Shown: positions 35,957-46,385, numbered from the stretch's first letter. The stretch: 64,000 nucleotides of DNA from a bacterium 1XD21-13 (GCA_009917555.1 QZDX01000010.1:1-64000); one strand, 5' to 3'. A program made the numbers and translations. The notes: generated from the letters alone by a model not told the origin.

Positions 35957-38004
35957 ATCAATATGAAATCTCATTGACAAAAAGCACACGAAAGGTATTA
36001 AAGTTCCTTTTGGAGGAAACAGAAAATTCCGGCCTGGAACAGATTGTCCAGGGAGCCGGAATCTCCAAGAGAAGTGTTTATTATGATCTAAACCATATTC
36101 GCCATTTGTTGAAGGCTTTGGACGCAGGCTCTCTGGACAGAGAGGATGGGACCTATCTGCTCACCTCAAGGCAGCGGCAGGTGTTGAAGGAATATTTGAG
36201 GACCGAAGGGCGTTCCTTTGAGAAGAGCGATCGGATTGCTTATATCATCTGTGCCGCTATCTGTTCCTCCAGGGAGGTTCGTCTGGAAACCCTGATTTCC
36301 GATTTTGGTGTGTCCAGAAACGCGGTTCTATACGATCTGGCGGAGGCAAAGAGAATCTTATCCGACTATCAGCTTTCTCTTGTGAACACAAAAAAGAGAG
36401 GCTATTATGTCAGCGGTGACGTATTTCGCCAGCGCTCGGTTTTTCTACTCTATGTAACGGAGCTTTTGGATCTGCTGAATCCCTCTGACGGAGGAAATAG
36501 TCGTCTGACCCTATTTGATGCGGAGACCGTAGATTCTTATCTTCACATTTTGCATCAGATAGTGGAAGAGCTTCATTTGACCCTGGAAAAGGGAAGCATG
36601 CTGGAGCTGGTGTACCTGATTCTTGTAGTGCGCAATACACCTGCGGTGTATAAGATTCAACTTTTGGATATTGAGTATGTGCGGGGCACCAAGGAATTTC
36701 ATTTGGTAGATCGCTTTTTTCAGGAAATCAAAATGCATGAGAAGCTGTACCTTGCCATTTGCCTGTTGGGATATGGGAATAACCGCCTTTATATGCATGA
36801 AAACCCCAAGGAAGAGCTGAAGCTGCAGGATTGCGCCAACAAGCTGGTGGAAGCCTTTGAGCGAATCGCCTGTGTGGATTTTGAACGGAGAGACGAGCTG
36901 ATAGCCTCCCTCTATCTACATATGAAGCTTTCCTATTTTAATTATTGCTACCTGGTTCCCAACAATAATCCTCTGTTTAAAGAGATTCAGGAGGATTACG
37001 GGGAGCTTTATCGGATGACAAAGGCCAGCTGTGAGGTCTTGAAGGAAGAGCTGCCTTATCTTTTAGATGAAAATGAAGTTTCCTACCTGACGATCCACTT
37101 TGGTGTTTACATGCATAAGGCAAAGAAGGAAGCCTCTAGAGCAAGAGTTTTGATCACCTGCTTGAACATCACCACCAGCTCTCTTCTTTTGAAAAGTGAA
37201 ATTGAACAGCAATTTGACAACATTGAGATAGTAGATATGGTTCGGCCTCAGGATATAACCCGATATACCGCAGGAAAGCAGATTGATTTCATCATATCCA
37301 CCGTCCCCTTTGACTGCTCCCTGCCAATGATCTTGGTTCATCCTATTCTGACACAGGAGGATAAAGCCAATATTGTATCCCTGATGATGCTTTTGAATAT
37401 CAGCTCCAAATCGGACAATCAGCAGGTGAAGGCTCTGCTAAAAATTGTGCGTAATCATGTGGATGAGGAAACCTATCAAATGATTTGTCACGATTTGAAC
37501 AGCTACTTGAATTCCGGTGGAGCTCTGGTTACGATACCTGAACAAAAATATATGACCCTCTATGATATTCTTGCAAAATGCGGGATAATGATTGAACCTC
37601 ATACCTATGGTGATTGGGAAAAGGCTGTGCGTGAGGCTGCGCTGCCTCTTCTGGACCAGGAATGTATCCGGGAGGAATACATTGACGCCATGATCTCCAT
37701 GGCCCATGACAATGGCCCCTGGTTTGTCATTAACGATGAAATGGCCATTGCTCATGCCCATGCGGAGAATGGGGTGGATGCCCTGGGTCTTACCCTGACA
37801 ATTTTTCAGGAGGGCCTGAATATTATGGGGAAATCCTCCATCCATTTTCTCTTTGTTCTGGCAACGCCAAACAACCAGGAGCATCTGCATATTCTTCAGG
37901 ATATTATGGAGCTGAGCGGCAACATCTCCATGCAAAAGGATCTGTTAGCGGCGCAATGTGAGGAGGATGCCTTGTTTGCTTTGAGCAAACTGACGGATAA
38001 ATGA
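35953..38004 (+). CDS. PRD-containing PTS-linked transcriptional regulator (BglG/MtlR type)
   Basis: A 683-residue multidomain regulator. Two N-terminal HTH segments ('GISKRSVYYDLNHIRHLL' near 36 and 'FGVSRNAVLYDLAEAKRIL' near 117), two PRDs (about 180-290 and 300-400), an EIIB-like domain with Cys in 'VLITCLNITTSSLL' near 406, and a C-terminal EIIA domain with active-site His in 'MAIAHAHAENGV' near 600. Such proteins activate PTS operons when phosphorylated by HPr and the cognate EII. The PTS genes follow directly. The GTG start overlaps the rng stop. Confidence 0.93.
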   Translation: MNQYEISLTKSTRKVLKFLLEETENSGLEQIVQGAGISKRSVYYDLNHIRHLLKALDAGSLDREDGTYLLTSRQRQVLKEYLRTEGRSFEKSDRIAYIICAAICSSREVRLETLISDFGVSRNAVLYDLAEAKRILSDYQLSLVNTKKRGYYVSGDVFRQRSVFLLYVTELLDLLNPSDGGNSRLTLFDAETVDSYLHILHQIVEELHLTLEKGSMLELVYLILVVRNTPAVYKIQLLDIEYVRGTKEFHLVDRFFQEIKMHEKLYLAICLLGYGNNRLYMHENPKEELKLQDCANKLVEAFERIACVDFERRDELIASLYLHMKLSYFNYCYLVPNNNPLFKEIQEDYGELYRMTKASCEVLKEELPYLLDENEVSYLTIHFGVYMHKAKKEASRARVLITCLNITTSSLLLKSEIEQQFDNIEIVDMVRPQDITRYTAGKQIDFIISTVPFDCSLPMILVHPILTQEDKANIVSLMMLLNISSKSDNQQVKALLKIVRNHVDEETYQMICHDLNSYLNSGGALVTIPEQKYMTLYDILAKCGIMIEPHTYGDWEKAVREAALPLLDQECIREEYIDAMISMAHDNGPWFVINDEMAIAHAHAENGVDALGLTLTIFQEGLNIMGKSSIHFLFVLATPNNQEHLHILQDIMELSGNISMQKDLLAAQCEEDALFALSKLTDK

Positions 38005-38103
38005 TTGGGTACAATTTTTTGCACTGTGAATCGTGAATAAGGTTGGGCTTTTTCTTTTGTATTCTTTTGTGTATAGTTACTTTATCAAGAAGCTTGTTGA
38101 TTC

Positions 38104-38165
38104 AAAAACCGTTCGATATTCTACAGCGAATGGTAAAAACCGTTCAATATTCTACTTTGAATGAT
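38104..38165 (+). promoter_or_regulatory. Two tandem 31-bp repeats upstream of the PTS operon (likely operator)
   Basis: AAAAACCGTTCGATATTCTA... at 38104-38134 and AAAAACCGTTCAATATTCTA... at 38135-38165 are head-to-tail copies with no gap. Each is itself an imperfect palindrome (CGTTCAA...TTTGAATG in the second). 31 bp is about three helical turns, so two regulator dimers would bind the same DNA face. Probable binding site of the PRD regulator encoded upstream. Confidence 0.75.
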
Positions 38166-38192
38166 AGCAAAAGAAGAAAAGGAGAGAAAGTT

Positions 38193-39587
38193 ATGTTTGT
38201 TATCGAGGCAATTTTGGGGTTTATTGTACAGTTTATTTCGAATCCCACCATCCTGATCGCACTGATTGTGCTCATTGGCTTGCTTATTCAGAAGAAGAAA
38301 TGGAATGACCTGCTGCGCGGTACCGTAAAAACCATTGTTGGCTTTACCTTGATCAGCAGCGGAGCCAGTATTGTAATCGGTTCTGTTACTCCCATGAGTG
38401 ATATGATGCAGGGTATCTTCGGATTTTCCGGTACGCTTCCGGTAAATGAATCCTGCTTCGCCGTAGCTTCCGCGCAGTTCGGAACGGCTTTGTCCGGCAT
38501 TATGGCGATTGCGTTGGTTGTAAACCTTGTTCTGGCCCGGTTTTCAAAGTTTAAATTCATCTATCTGACCGGTCATGAGATTATGTGGATTTCTACGGTG
38601 TGTGCCATCTCTCTGGGTGCTTTGGGATTCCCCACCTGGCAGGTACTGATCTGCGGCGGTCTGATTACCGGAACCTATATGGCAGTGTTCCCGGCATTGA
38701 TTTACAAATCCGTATGTAAGGTTACCGGAACCAAGGATCTGGCCGTTGGCCATTCAGGAATTGTTTATTACTGGATAGGCGGATTGATTGCAAAGGTTAC
38801 CGGAAATAAGGAGAAGGATGCTGAGAAGATCAATATGTCCAAGTCCCTCAATGTACTTCGTGACCTGACCATCTCCCTGTCCCTGGCAATGACCCTGGTT
38901 TACATTTTGATTTCCATCATCTGCATGATTCAGCAGCCGGAGCTTGCGTCGGCAACCTTTGGTGGAACGAATTTTATCATCTTCTCCATCACCTACGGCG
39001 TACAGTTTGCGGTATCCATCTACGTAATCCAGTCCGGCGTGCGTATGATCGTGGCAGAGCTGATTCCGGCCTTCAAGGGTGTGGCAGAGAAGTTTATCAA
39101 GAATGCGGTTCCTGCACTTGATATTCCGATTCTGTATCCCTATCAGCCCAACTCCGTACTGATTGGCTTCCTGTGCGCAGCCATCGGCGGTGTATTGGCC
39201 TTCTTCCTGCAGCTGGCATTGGCCGGAACCGCATTGGAGCTTCCGCTGATTCTGCCGTCCCTGTTTACGGCATTCTTCTACGGGGCAACGGTAGGCTGTG
39301 TAGCTAACAAAGAGGGCGGCCTTCGTGGTGTGGTTATCAGCTCACTGATTACAGGCTTTACCATCGCGCTGTTTCCGGCACTGCTCATTAAGTTCGGCGG
39401 CGTAAATGTAGAAGGAACCACCTTCGGCGGCGCAGATGCAACGGTTGTAGGTATGTTCAATACGCAGGTGGGCGGAGTAACCGGAAGTGTTGGCTTCCTG
39501 ATTGCCTCGATTCTGGTATTCCTTGCACCGATTATTTACAGTGTACTGACCAAGAACAAAGCAGGCTTTACGGAGAAAGAAGCGTAA
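38193..39587 (+). CDS. PTS transporter subunit IIC, ascorbate (UlaA/SgaT) family
   Basis: Membrane channel of a sugar phosphotransferase system; about 464 residues with some 11 hydrophobic spans. It begins 'FVIEAILGFIVQFISNPTIL' and contains 'GHSGIVYYWIGGLIAKV' and 'PYQPNSVLIGFLCAAIGG', as in UlaA-type IIC proteins. ATG 38193 has AAAAGGAGAG upstream; the frame is open back to 38043 but that part covers the operator repeats. IIB, IIA and deoC follow, so the sugar may be a deoxypentose-type compound rather than ascorbate (inference). Confidence 0.92.
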   Translation: MFVIEAILGFIVQFISNPTILIALIVLIGLLIQKKKWNDLLRGTVKTIVGFTLISSGASIVIGSVTPMSDMMQGIFGFSGTLPVNESCFAVASAQFGTALSGIMAIALVVNLVLARFSKFKFIYLTGHEIMWISTVCAISLGALGFPTWQVLICGGLITGTYMAVFPALIYKSVCKVTGTKDLAVGHSGIVYYWIGGLIAKVTGNKEKDAEKINMSKSLNVLRDLTISLSLAMTLVYILISIICMIQQPELASATFGGTNFIIFSITYGVQFAVSIYVIQSGVRMIVAELIPAFKGVAEKFIKNAVPALDIPILYPYQPNSVLIGFLCAAIGGVLAFFLQLALAGTALELPLILPSLFTAFFYGATVGCVANKEGGLRGVVISSLITGFTIALFPALLIKFGGVNVEGTTFGGADATVVGMFNTQVGGVTGSVGFLIASILVFLAPIIYSVLTKNKAGFTEKEA

Positions 39588-39645
39588 CTTCCAAAGCATA
39601 TAGAAGAACGTATCCCATATATTGTGGGAGGAAAGGAGCTATCAT

Positions 39646-39927
39646 ATGAAAGAAATTAACAGTATTTTATGTTGCTGTATGACAGGAATGGGGTCCTCCT
39701 TCCTGGTAGCCATGAATGTTAAAAAGGTCATGGAGAGCCTAGGCATGGAGGATGTGCTGGTAGAGCATGCCGGCACCTATGATGCCGTTCCCGGCGCAGC
39801 GGATCTCTTTGTCTGCTCTGCAGATATCTATGAGGAATGTGCCCGGGCCGGAGATGCAATTCCCCTGGAGCATTTAACCGATTACGAGGAAATCGAAACC
39901 AAAATTAAAGCTTATTTAAATAGCTAG
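39646..39927 (+). CDS. PTS transporter subunit IIB (UlaB/SgaB-like)
   Basis: Cytosolic 93-residue phosphocarrier that phosphorylates the incoming sugar. The P-loop with the phosphorylated cysteine is 'ILCCCMTGMGSSFL' near residues 6-19. ATG 39646 has AAAGGAG 7 nt upstream; a TTG at 39622 is in frame but lacks support. It lies between IIC and IIA. Confidence 0.9.
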   Translation: MKEINSILCCCMTGMGSSFLVAMNVKKVMESLGMEDVLVEHAGTYDAVPGAADLFVCSADIYEECARAGDAIPLEHLTDYEEIETKIKAYLNS

Positions 39928-39940
39928 ATGGGAAAATATT

Positions 39941-40381
39941 ATGATAACCGAGATGTTAAAGCCTGAAAATGTTCGTATCGTTACGGAAGCATGCGACTGG
40001 GAAAGGGCGATTGAAATTTCAACACAGGCTTTGGTGGATCAGGGCTATATCACGGAGCAGTATCCCAAAACGATTATTGAAACCACCAAGAAGCATGGGG
40101 CTTACTATGTACTATGCCCGGATGTGGCTCTTGCCCATGCAAGACCGGAGGATGGTGTCGTGAAGAAGCAGCTTGCGCTTACGCTGTTTCGTCACCCCAT
40201 ATGCTTCCCCAATAAGAAGGATACCGTGCGTCTGATCATTACCCTGGCGGCCGAGGACTCCAATAGCCATCTGGATGTTTTGGCTCAATTGGCAGAGCTT
40301 TTGAATGATGACAGCCGTATTAAGCTCTGTGTAAATATGGATTCCACCGAAAAGCTTTATGAGGAATTTGTGCGTGGTTAA
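39941..40381 (+). CDS. PTS transporter subunit IIA (UlaC/mannitol-fructose type)
   Basis: Cytosolic 146-residue phosphocarrier accepting phosphate from HPr. The active-site histidine is in 'VALAHARPEDGV' near residue 66, the same motif as in the EIIA domain of the upstream regulator. The C-terminal half ('LIITLAAEDSNSHLDVLAQL') matches PTS_EIIA_2. It starts 14 nt after the IIB stop. Confidence 0.93.
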   Translation: MITEMLKPENVRIVTEACDWERAIEISTQALVDQGYITEQYPKTIIETTKKHGAYYVLCPDVALAHARPEDGVVKKQLALTLFRHPICFPNKKDTVRLIITLAAEDSNSHLDVLAQLAELLNDDSRIKLCVNMDSTEKLYEEFVRG

Positions 40382-40428
40382 GAACAAACGATATTGTCAC
40401 GCAGCGACTTTAATTAGGAGAGTATCAT

Positions 40429-41097
40429 ATGGATAAAACGTTATTTACCAAAGAATCATTGGCAGCCTACATGGATCACACGCTTTTGAAGGCCGATGCA
40501 TCCAAGGAGCAGATACTTAAGGTCTGTGAGGAGGCTAAGAAATACCATTTTGCATCTGTCTGTGTAAATTCCTGCTGGATTTCCCTGGTTGCAAAGGAGC
40601 TTGAGGGTACTGGTGTTACTCCCTGCTGTGTTGTTGGATTTCCCCTGGGAGCTATGATGACCTCTGCGAAGGCGGCGGAAACAAGAGATGCCGTCGCGGC
40701 AGGCGCAAGGGAGATTGACATGGTGATTCATGTGGGGGCAATCAAGAGCGGTGACTGGGATACGGTAAAGGAGGACATTGCGGCAGTGAACGCAGCCAAA
40801 GGCGCGGCAAAGCTAAAGGTCATTCTGGAAACCTGCCTTCTCACCGATGAGGAGAAGGTGAGGGCTTGCGAGATTTCCAAGGAAGCCGGAGCTGATTTTG
40901 TAAAAACCTCCACAGGCTTTTCCGTAGGCGGAGCAACTGCTACGGACGTAGCCTTGATGCGGCGCACCGTAGGTGAGACCATGGGCGTAAAGGCCTCCGG
41001 TGGAATTCGCACTCTGGATGATGCTCTGGATATGATTGAGGCAGGCGCAAGCCGTCTGGGCGTGAGTGCCGGAGTAAAGATAGTGGAAGAGCTGTAG
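40429..41097 (+). CDS. deoC: Deoxyribose-phosphate aldolase
   Basis: Cleaves 2-deoxyribose-5-phosphate to glyceraldehyde-3-phosphate and acetaldehyde. The 222-residue TIM barrel has the Schiff-base lysine in '[15 protein letters not shown]' near 157 and the second lysine in '[11 protein letters not shown]' near 187. '[16 protein letters not shown]' is the typical N-terminus. It is encoded in the PTS operon and not in the deoB-deoD operon, which suggests the PTS delivers a deoxy-sugar phosphate or that the unit was recruited separately. Confidence 0.97.
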   Translation: MDKTLFTKESLAAYMDHTLLKADASKEQILKVCEEAKKYHFASVCVNSCWISLVAKELEGTGVTPCCVVGFPLGAMMTSAKAAETRDAVAAGAREIDMVIHVGAIKSGDWDTVKEDIAAVNAAKGAAKLKVILETCLLTDEEKVRACEISKEAGADFVKTSTGFSVGGATATDVALMRRTVGETMGVKASGGIRTLDDALDMIEAGASRLGVSAGVKIVEEL

Positions 41098-41154
41098 CAT
41101 TTCATAAGGCGGCTTTCATATCTTTCATATCTTACAGGTAAAAAAGGTTGAGAA

Positions 41155-41192
41155 AAGGGATTCCGAATGTTATGATAAAGGAGTCCCTTTTT
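41155..41192 (+). terminator. Terminator after deoC
   Basis: AAGGGATTCC (41155-41164) pairs with GGAGTCCCTT (41180-41189) with one wobble, then TTT. It ends the regulator/PTS/deoC unit before the rplU promoter. Confidence 0.75.
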
Positions 41193-41238
41193 CTCCTATT
41201 TTAGTGTATTTCTCAGTGTATTTCTGAAAAAATAATTC

Positions 41239-41267
41239 TTGACATTCCCCCTCATACATGCTAATCT
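41239..41267 (+). promoter_or_regulatory. rplU operon promoter
   Basis: TTGACA (41239-41244), 17-nt spacer, TAATCT (41262-41267). Predicted start near 41274, at the beginning of the L21 leader. Confidence 0.75.
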
Positions 41268-41273
41268 ATTATG

Positions 41274-41357
41274 GATGCCGCACAGTGGGGTAGAAGTATG
41301 TACTTTTGTGGGAGTACATCACCGAAGCTGGCGAGTAATGATAATAGGAGGTGCCAT
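41274..41357 (+). ncRNA. Ribosomal protein L21 leader (autoregulatory RNA)
   Basis: The 85-nt 5' UTR of rplU, containing GCCGCACAGTGGGGTAGAAG, a GTATGTACTT/AGTACAT hairpin and CGAAGCTGGCGAG, resembles the L21 leader RNA found before rplU-prp-rpmA in Firmicutes. Identification is by recalled pattern and position. Confidence 0.6.
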
Positions 41358-41720
41358 ATGTACGCAATTATTGCAACAGGTGGTAAACAGTACAAAGTAT
41401 CTGAGGGCGATGTTATCAAGGTGGAGAAGCTGGGCGTTGAGGCCGGATCAAAGTATAAGTTTGATCAGGTTCTGGCCGTAGGCGGAGACACACTGGCAGT
41501 TGGAACCCCCACCGTGGCTGGAGCAACTGTTACCGCATCTGTAATCGGTGATGGAAAGGGCAAGAAGGTCATCGTTTACAAGTACAAGAGAAAAAGCGGA
41601 TATCACAAGAAGAACGGCCACAGACAGCAGTACACGGAAGTTAAGATCGAGAAGATCGCTGTAAAGAAGCCCCGTGCAAAGAAGACTGCGGAAGAGGCTG
41701 AGACGGCAGCAGCAGAATAA
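41358..41720 (+). CDS. rplU: 50S ribosomal protein L21
   Basis: Ribosomal large-subunit protein of 120 residues. '[20 protein letters not shown]' and '[20 protein letters not shown]' are signature segments. The C-terminal extension ([18 protein letters not shown]) is longer than in B. subtilis. ATG 41358 has an ideal AGGAGGTG; an upstream ATG at 41271 falls inside the leader RNA. Confidence 0.97.
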   Translation: MYAIIATGGKQYKVSEGDVIKVEKLGVEAGSKYKFDQVLAVGGDTLAVGTPTVAGATVTASVIGDGKGKKVIVYKYKRKSGYHKKNGHRQQYTEVKIEKIAVKKPRAKKTAEEAETAAAE

Positions 41721-41726
41721 GTTGTT

Positions 41727-42047
41727 ATGATTACAGTAACCATATATAAGGATTCCGGTAAGTATCATCATTTTTCCGTAGAGGGACATGCTGGCTATGC
41801 CCAGGAGGGCTACGATATCATCTGTGCGGCGGTCAGTGCCTTGACCGTGAACACGGTGAATTCCATCGAAGCATTTACGGAGGATGATTTTTCGGCGGAG
41901 GAGAAGAATGGATTTCTTACCTGCCAGTTTAAAGGTCCTCTGTCTTCCCAGGCAGAGCTTTTGATGGACTCCATGGTGCTTGGCATAACAGACATTCAGA
42001 ATAACTATGGAAAGCAATATATCAGGTTGATATGCAAGGAGGTGTAA
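41727..42047 (+). CDS. prp: Ribosomal-processing cysteine protease Prp
   Basis: Protease of 106 residues that removes the N-terminal extension of L27. Catalytic His21 and Cys33 lie in '[20 protein letters not shown]'. It sits between rplU and rpmA, the standard Firmicute order, and the L27 encoded next has the expected cleavable N-terminus. It starts 6 nt after the rplU stop. Confidence 0.95.
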   Translation: MITVTIYKDSGKYHHFSVEGHAGYAQEGYDIICAAVSALTVNTVNSIEAFTEDDFSAEEKNGFLTCQFKGPLSSQAELLMDSMVLGITDIQNNYGKQYIRLICKEV

Positions 42048-42051
42048 GACC

Positions 42052-42339
42052 ATGTTACAGATGAACCTTCAGTTATTCGCTCATAAGAAGGGAGTTGGTT
42101 CTACCAAGAACGGTAGAGATTCCGAGGCAAAGCGTTTGGGCGCTAAGAGAGCGGACGGACAGTTTGTAAAGGCTGGAAATATTCTTTACAGACAGCGTGG
42201 AACCAAGATTCACCCAGGTGTGAATGTAGGACGCGGCGGAGACGATACCTTGTTTGCTTTGACAGACGGTATTGTTCGTTTTGAGAGAAAAGGAAGAGAT
42301 AAGAAACAGGTTTCTATCGTTCCGGTAGCAGCAGAATAG
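42052..42339 (+). CDS. rpmA: 50S ribosomal protein L27 precursor
   Basis: 95-residue L27 whose N-terminus '[20 protein letters not shown]' carries the Prp cleavage site; cutting after LQLF exposes AHKKG, which reaches the peptidyl-transferase centre. '[19 protein letters not shown]' and '[20 protein letters not shown]' are standard. It begins 4 nt after prp with AAGGAGGTG. Confidence 0.97.
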   Translation: MLQMNLQLFAHKKGVGSTKNGRDSEAKRLGAKRADGQFVKAGNILYRQRGTKIHPGVNVGRGGDDTLFALTDGIVRFERKGRDKKQVSIVPVAAE

Positions 42340-42346
42340 TTTGATT

Positions 42347-42380
42347 GAGGCTTCAAGTCGATAGATTTGAAGCCTCTTTT
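42347..42380 (+). terminator. Terminator after rpmA
   Basis: GAGGCTTCAA (42347-42356) pairs perfectly with TTGAAGCCTC (42367-42376), then TTTT. It separates the ribosomal protein genes from obg. Confidence 0.85.
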
Positions 42381-42385
42381 ACTAA

Positions 42386-43732
<1,347 letters not shown>

Positions 43733-43760
43733 ATTCGAAGCAAGAAGGAGATTTCCAGAT

Positions 43761-44054
43761 ATGACAAGTAAACAGCGAGCCTATTTAAAAAGCTTGGCTA
43801 TGACTATGGACCCTATTTTTCAAGTAGGCAAGGCTTCCGTAACCCCGGAGCTCATCACGGCCATAGAGGAGGCGCTAAGGGCCAGGGAGCTCATCAAGCT
43901 CAGTGTTCTGCAGAACTGCGCGGACGATCCCAGAGCAATTGCAGAAATGCTGTCGGAGCGCACACATTCCCAGGTGGTACAAGTGATTGGAAAGAAGATT
44001 GTACTATACAAAGAGGGCAAGGATGAGAAAAAGCGAATCGAGCTGCCCCGGTAA
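43761..44054 (+). CDS. yhbY: YhbY-family CRM-domain RNA-binding protein
   Basis: 97-residue ribosome-assembly factor consisting of one CRM domain. 'TSKQRAYLKSLAMTMDPIFQ' and 'VGKASVTPELITAIEEALRA' with the GxxG-like 'VIGKKIVLYK' are typical. ATG 43761 has AAGAAGGAG upstream. nadD begins just after its end. Confidence 0.93.
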   Translation: MTSKQRAYLKSLAMTMDPIFQVGKASVTPELITAIEEALRARELIKLSVLQNCADDPRAIAEMLSERTHSQVVQVIGKKIVLYKEGKDEKKRIELPR

Positions 44055-44073
44055 AGGGGAGGAAAGAAAAAGG

Positions 44074-44688
44074 GTGGGGATCATGGGCGGAACCTTTGAT
44101 CCCATTCATACGGGTCATTTGATTTTGGCAGAGACCGCATATGAGGCATTTCATTTGGACTATGTTCTCATTATGCCCAACGGGAATCCGCCCCATAAGC
44201 CGGGCCAGGTCCATGCGTCGATGGAACAGCGTACCCATATGGCAGAGCTGGCTGTGGCGGATAATGAGCATTTCCGGGTATCTGATTTTGAAAAAACGCC
44301 GCAGGATTATCATTATACCTATGAAACTCTGGAATTTTTGACACAAAAGCACCCGGATATAGATTATTATTTTATCCTGGGAGCCGATTCCCTGGTACAT
44401 TTTCATACCTGGAAGGAGCCTAAGCGAATCTGTCAATGCTGCCGGATATTGGCTGCCACAAGAGATCGAATGGAAACCGCTGTGCTGACGGAGCATATGG
44501 AGCGCCTGGAGCGGGAATTTGGAGCTCAAATTGCCCCCCTGGAGACTCCCAATATTGACATTTCCTCAAATATGCTCCGAGAACGGGTGCGAAAGGGACA
44601 AAGCATCCGTTATTATGTTCCCGATGCCGTGGAGGCCTACATTCGGGAACAGGGCTTATATCATAAAAATTTGACCGAAAAGCATTGA
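44074..44688 (+). CDS. nadD: Nicotinate-nucleotide adenylyltransferase
   Basis: Makes deamido-NAD from NaMN and ATP in NAD synthesis. Motifs 'GIMGGTFDPIHTGHL' at the N-terminus and 'NIDISSNMLRERVRKG' (ISSTxxR-type) near the end identify it. I favour the GTG at 44074 (MGIMGGTFDP..., 204 residues) with GGGGAGGAAAG upstream; an ATG at 44023 would add 17 residues and overlap yhbY. Confidence 0.94.
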   Translation: MGIMGGTFDPIHTGHLILAETAYEAFHLDYVLIMPNGNPPHKPGQVHASMEQRTHMAELAVADNEHFRVSDFEKTPQDYHYTYETLEFLTQKHPDIDYYFILGADSLVHFHTWKEPKRICQCCRILAATRDRMETAVLTEHMERLEREFGAQIAPLETPNIDISSNMLRERVRKGQSIRYYVPDAVEAYIREQGLYHKNLTEKH

Positions 44689-44709
44689 ACACGGAAGTGG
44701 GGAATTGGA

Positions 44710-45312
44710 ATGAAACATTATGACATGAAGGCGTATCAGAAAAAAATAAAGCATGAAATGGATGAAGGGCGTTACCAGCATACCCTTGGCGTCATGTATA
44801 CCTGTGCGGCTCTTGCCATGCGCTATGAATACGATATTCAAAAGGCGGAGCTGGCCGGCCTGCTTCATGACTGCGCCAAGTGTATTCCCAACGGAAAAAA
44901 GCTGAAGCTCTGTGAGAAGCACAACATACAAATCTCCGACACAGAGCGCAGAAATCCCTTTCTGCTTCATGCAAAGCTAGGGGCCTTCCTTGCAATGGAG
45001 CAATACGGTATTAACGACAAGGAGATTGTCAGCGCCATTCTCAATCACACCACAGGAAAGCCCAACATGTCCCTGCTAGATAAAATCGTCTATGTGGCCG
45101 ACTACATTGAGCCGAGACGGAATAAGGCTGAAAATCTGGCTGAGGTTCGAAAGCTGGCCTTTCTGGATCTGGATCAGGCCCTGTATCGGATTCTTTCCGA
45201 TACCTTGAAATATCTGGATAAGGGCTCCGGTGAAATAGATGGTATGACCATCAAGGCATATGAATATTACCACGAAAAGCAATCCCAGAACTCGAAACAG
45301 GAGGAAACATAA
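44710..45312 (+). CDS. yqeK: HD-domain Ap4A hydrolase YqeK
   Basis: 200-residue HD-superfamily protein; homologues symmetrically cleave Ap4A. Metal ligands: His in 'RYQHTLGVMYTCAALAM' and HD in 'LAGLLHDCAKC' near 57-60, then 'ILNHTTGKPNMSLLDKIVYV' and 'ADYIEPRR'. It lies between nadD and rsfS, the conserved order, and rsfS starts at the very next base. Confidence 0.93.
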   Translation: MKHYDMKAYQKKIKHEMDEGRYQHTLGVMYTCAALAMRYEYDIQKAELAGLLHDCAKCIPNGKKLKLCEKHNIQISDTERRNPFLLHAKLGAFLAMEQYGINDKEIVSAILNHTTGKPNMSLLDKIVYVADYIEPRRNKAENLAEVRKLAFLDLDQALYRILSDTLKYLDKGSGEIDGMTIKAYEYYHEKQSQNSKQEET

Positions 45313-45672
45313 ATGACCTTAAAGCAATCAAAGGAAATGGCTCAAAAGGCATTTCATGCATTGGAGGATAAAAAAGCAAAGGATATCCGCATTTTGGATA
45401 TTTCCGCAGTCAGTGTACTGGCTGATTACTTTCTGATTGCAAGCGGCTCCAACCGCAATCAAGTGCAGGCTATGGTAGATAATGTTCAGGAGGAGCTGCA
45501 CAAGGCAGGCTTTGACCCCAGGCAGGTAGAGGGATATCAAACGGCCAATTGGGTGCTTCTGGACTATGGCGACATTATCATTCATATTTTTGATGAGGAG
45601 AACCGCCTTTTCTACGATTTGGAGCGTATCTGGAGGGACGGAGCTCTGATCCAGGCTGAGGATTTGACTTGA
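45313..45672 (+). CDS. rsfS: Ribosome silencing factor RsfS
   Basis: 119-residue protein that binds L14 and blocks subunit joining under starvation. Family motifs: 'DIRILDISAVSVLADYFLIA', 'SGSNRNQVQAMVDNV' and 'WVLLDYGDIIIHIFDEENR'. ATG follows AACAGGAGG in the end of yqeK. Confidence 0.96.
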   Translation: MTLKQSKEMAQKAFHALEDKKAKDIRILDISAVSVLADYFLIASGSNRNQVQAMVDNVQEELHKAGFDPRQVEGYQTANWVLLDYGDIIIHIFDEENRLFYDLERIWRDGALIQAEDLT

Positions 45673-45688
45673 CAGGAGGATGCTGCAA

Positions 45689-46375
45689 ATGATATTGACA
45701 GGAGCGCTGGTAAATGCACTTGCTGTGTTTGCCGGCAGTACCTTAGGGCTTCTTTTAAAAAAGGGATTGCCGGAGCGAATGGGTGATTCCATTATGAAGG
45801 GGCTTTCTCTTTGTGTGATTTATATTGGAATAAGCGGTGCCTTTGAGGGGGAAAATGTGTTGATTGCCATTGTTTCTATGGCTGTGGGAACTGTCATCGG
45901 AGAGCTTTTGAATCTGAACGACCGCATGGAGCAGCTGGGACAATGGCTTCAAAACCGGTTCCAGTCCAAGGACAGTAAGGTATCCGTGGCCGAGGGCTTT
46001 GTTACCAGCAGCTTACTATTCTGTACGGGAGCCATGACCATTGTGGGATCTCTGCAGAGTGGACTGTCGCTGGATCACAGTACCTTATTCGCAAAATCAT
46101 TGATTGATGGGATAGCTGCTGTGGTTCTCGCCTCCAGCCTGGGCTTTGGTGTAATGTTTGCCGGTGTCCTCTGCCTTGTCTACGAGGGTGGATTGGCTTT
46201 GTGTGCACAGTTTATCGGCCCTTTTTTGACTGCCACCGTCATCAACGAGATGACCTGCGTAGGATCTCTTTTAATTATGGGCGTGGCAATCAATATGCTG
46301 TTTAAAAATAAAATTTGTGTCATGAATTCCATACCTGCGGTATTTATGCCAATCCTTTTGTGCAGATTTATGTAA
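45689..46375 (+). CDS. DUF554 membrane protein (YdfK/YqgA-like)
   Basis: Integral membrane protein of about 228 residues with six or seven spans. 'GALVNALAVFAGSTLGLLLK' and 'SLLFCTGAMTIVGSLQSGLS' are the DUF554 signatures. Function unknown. I choose ATG 45689 because ACAGGAGG lies about 9 nt upstream; ATG 45680 touches that site. Confidence 0.88.
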   Translation: MILTGALVNALAVFAGSTLGLLLKKGLPERMGDSIMKGLSLCVIYIGISGAFEGENVLIAIVSMAVGTVIGELLNLNDRMEQLGQWLQNRFQSKDSKVSVAEGFVTSSLLFCTGAMTIVGSLQSGLSLDHSTLFAKSLIDGIAAVVLASSLGFGVMFAGVLCLVYEGGLALCAQFIGPFLTATVINEMTCVGSLLIMGVAINMLFKNKICVMNSIPAVFMPILLCRFM

Positions 46376-46385
46376 CCTATATCAC

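Noticed and set aside
41203-41225. Tandem AGTGTATTTCT repeat before rplU
   Set aside because: Only two 11-bp copies in AT-rich DNA upstream of the promoter; no reason to assign a role.
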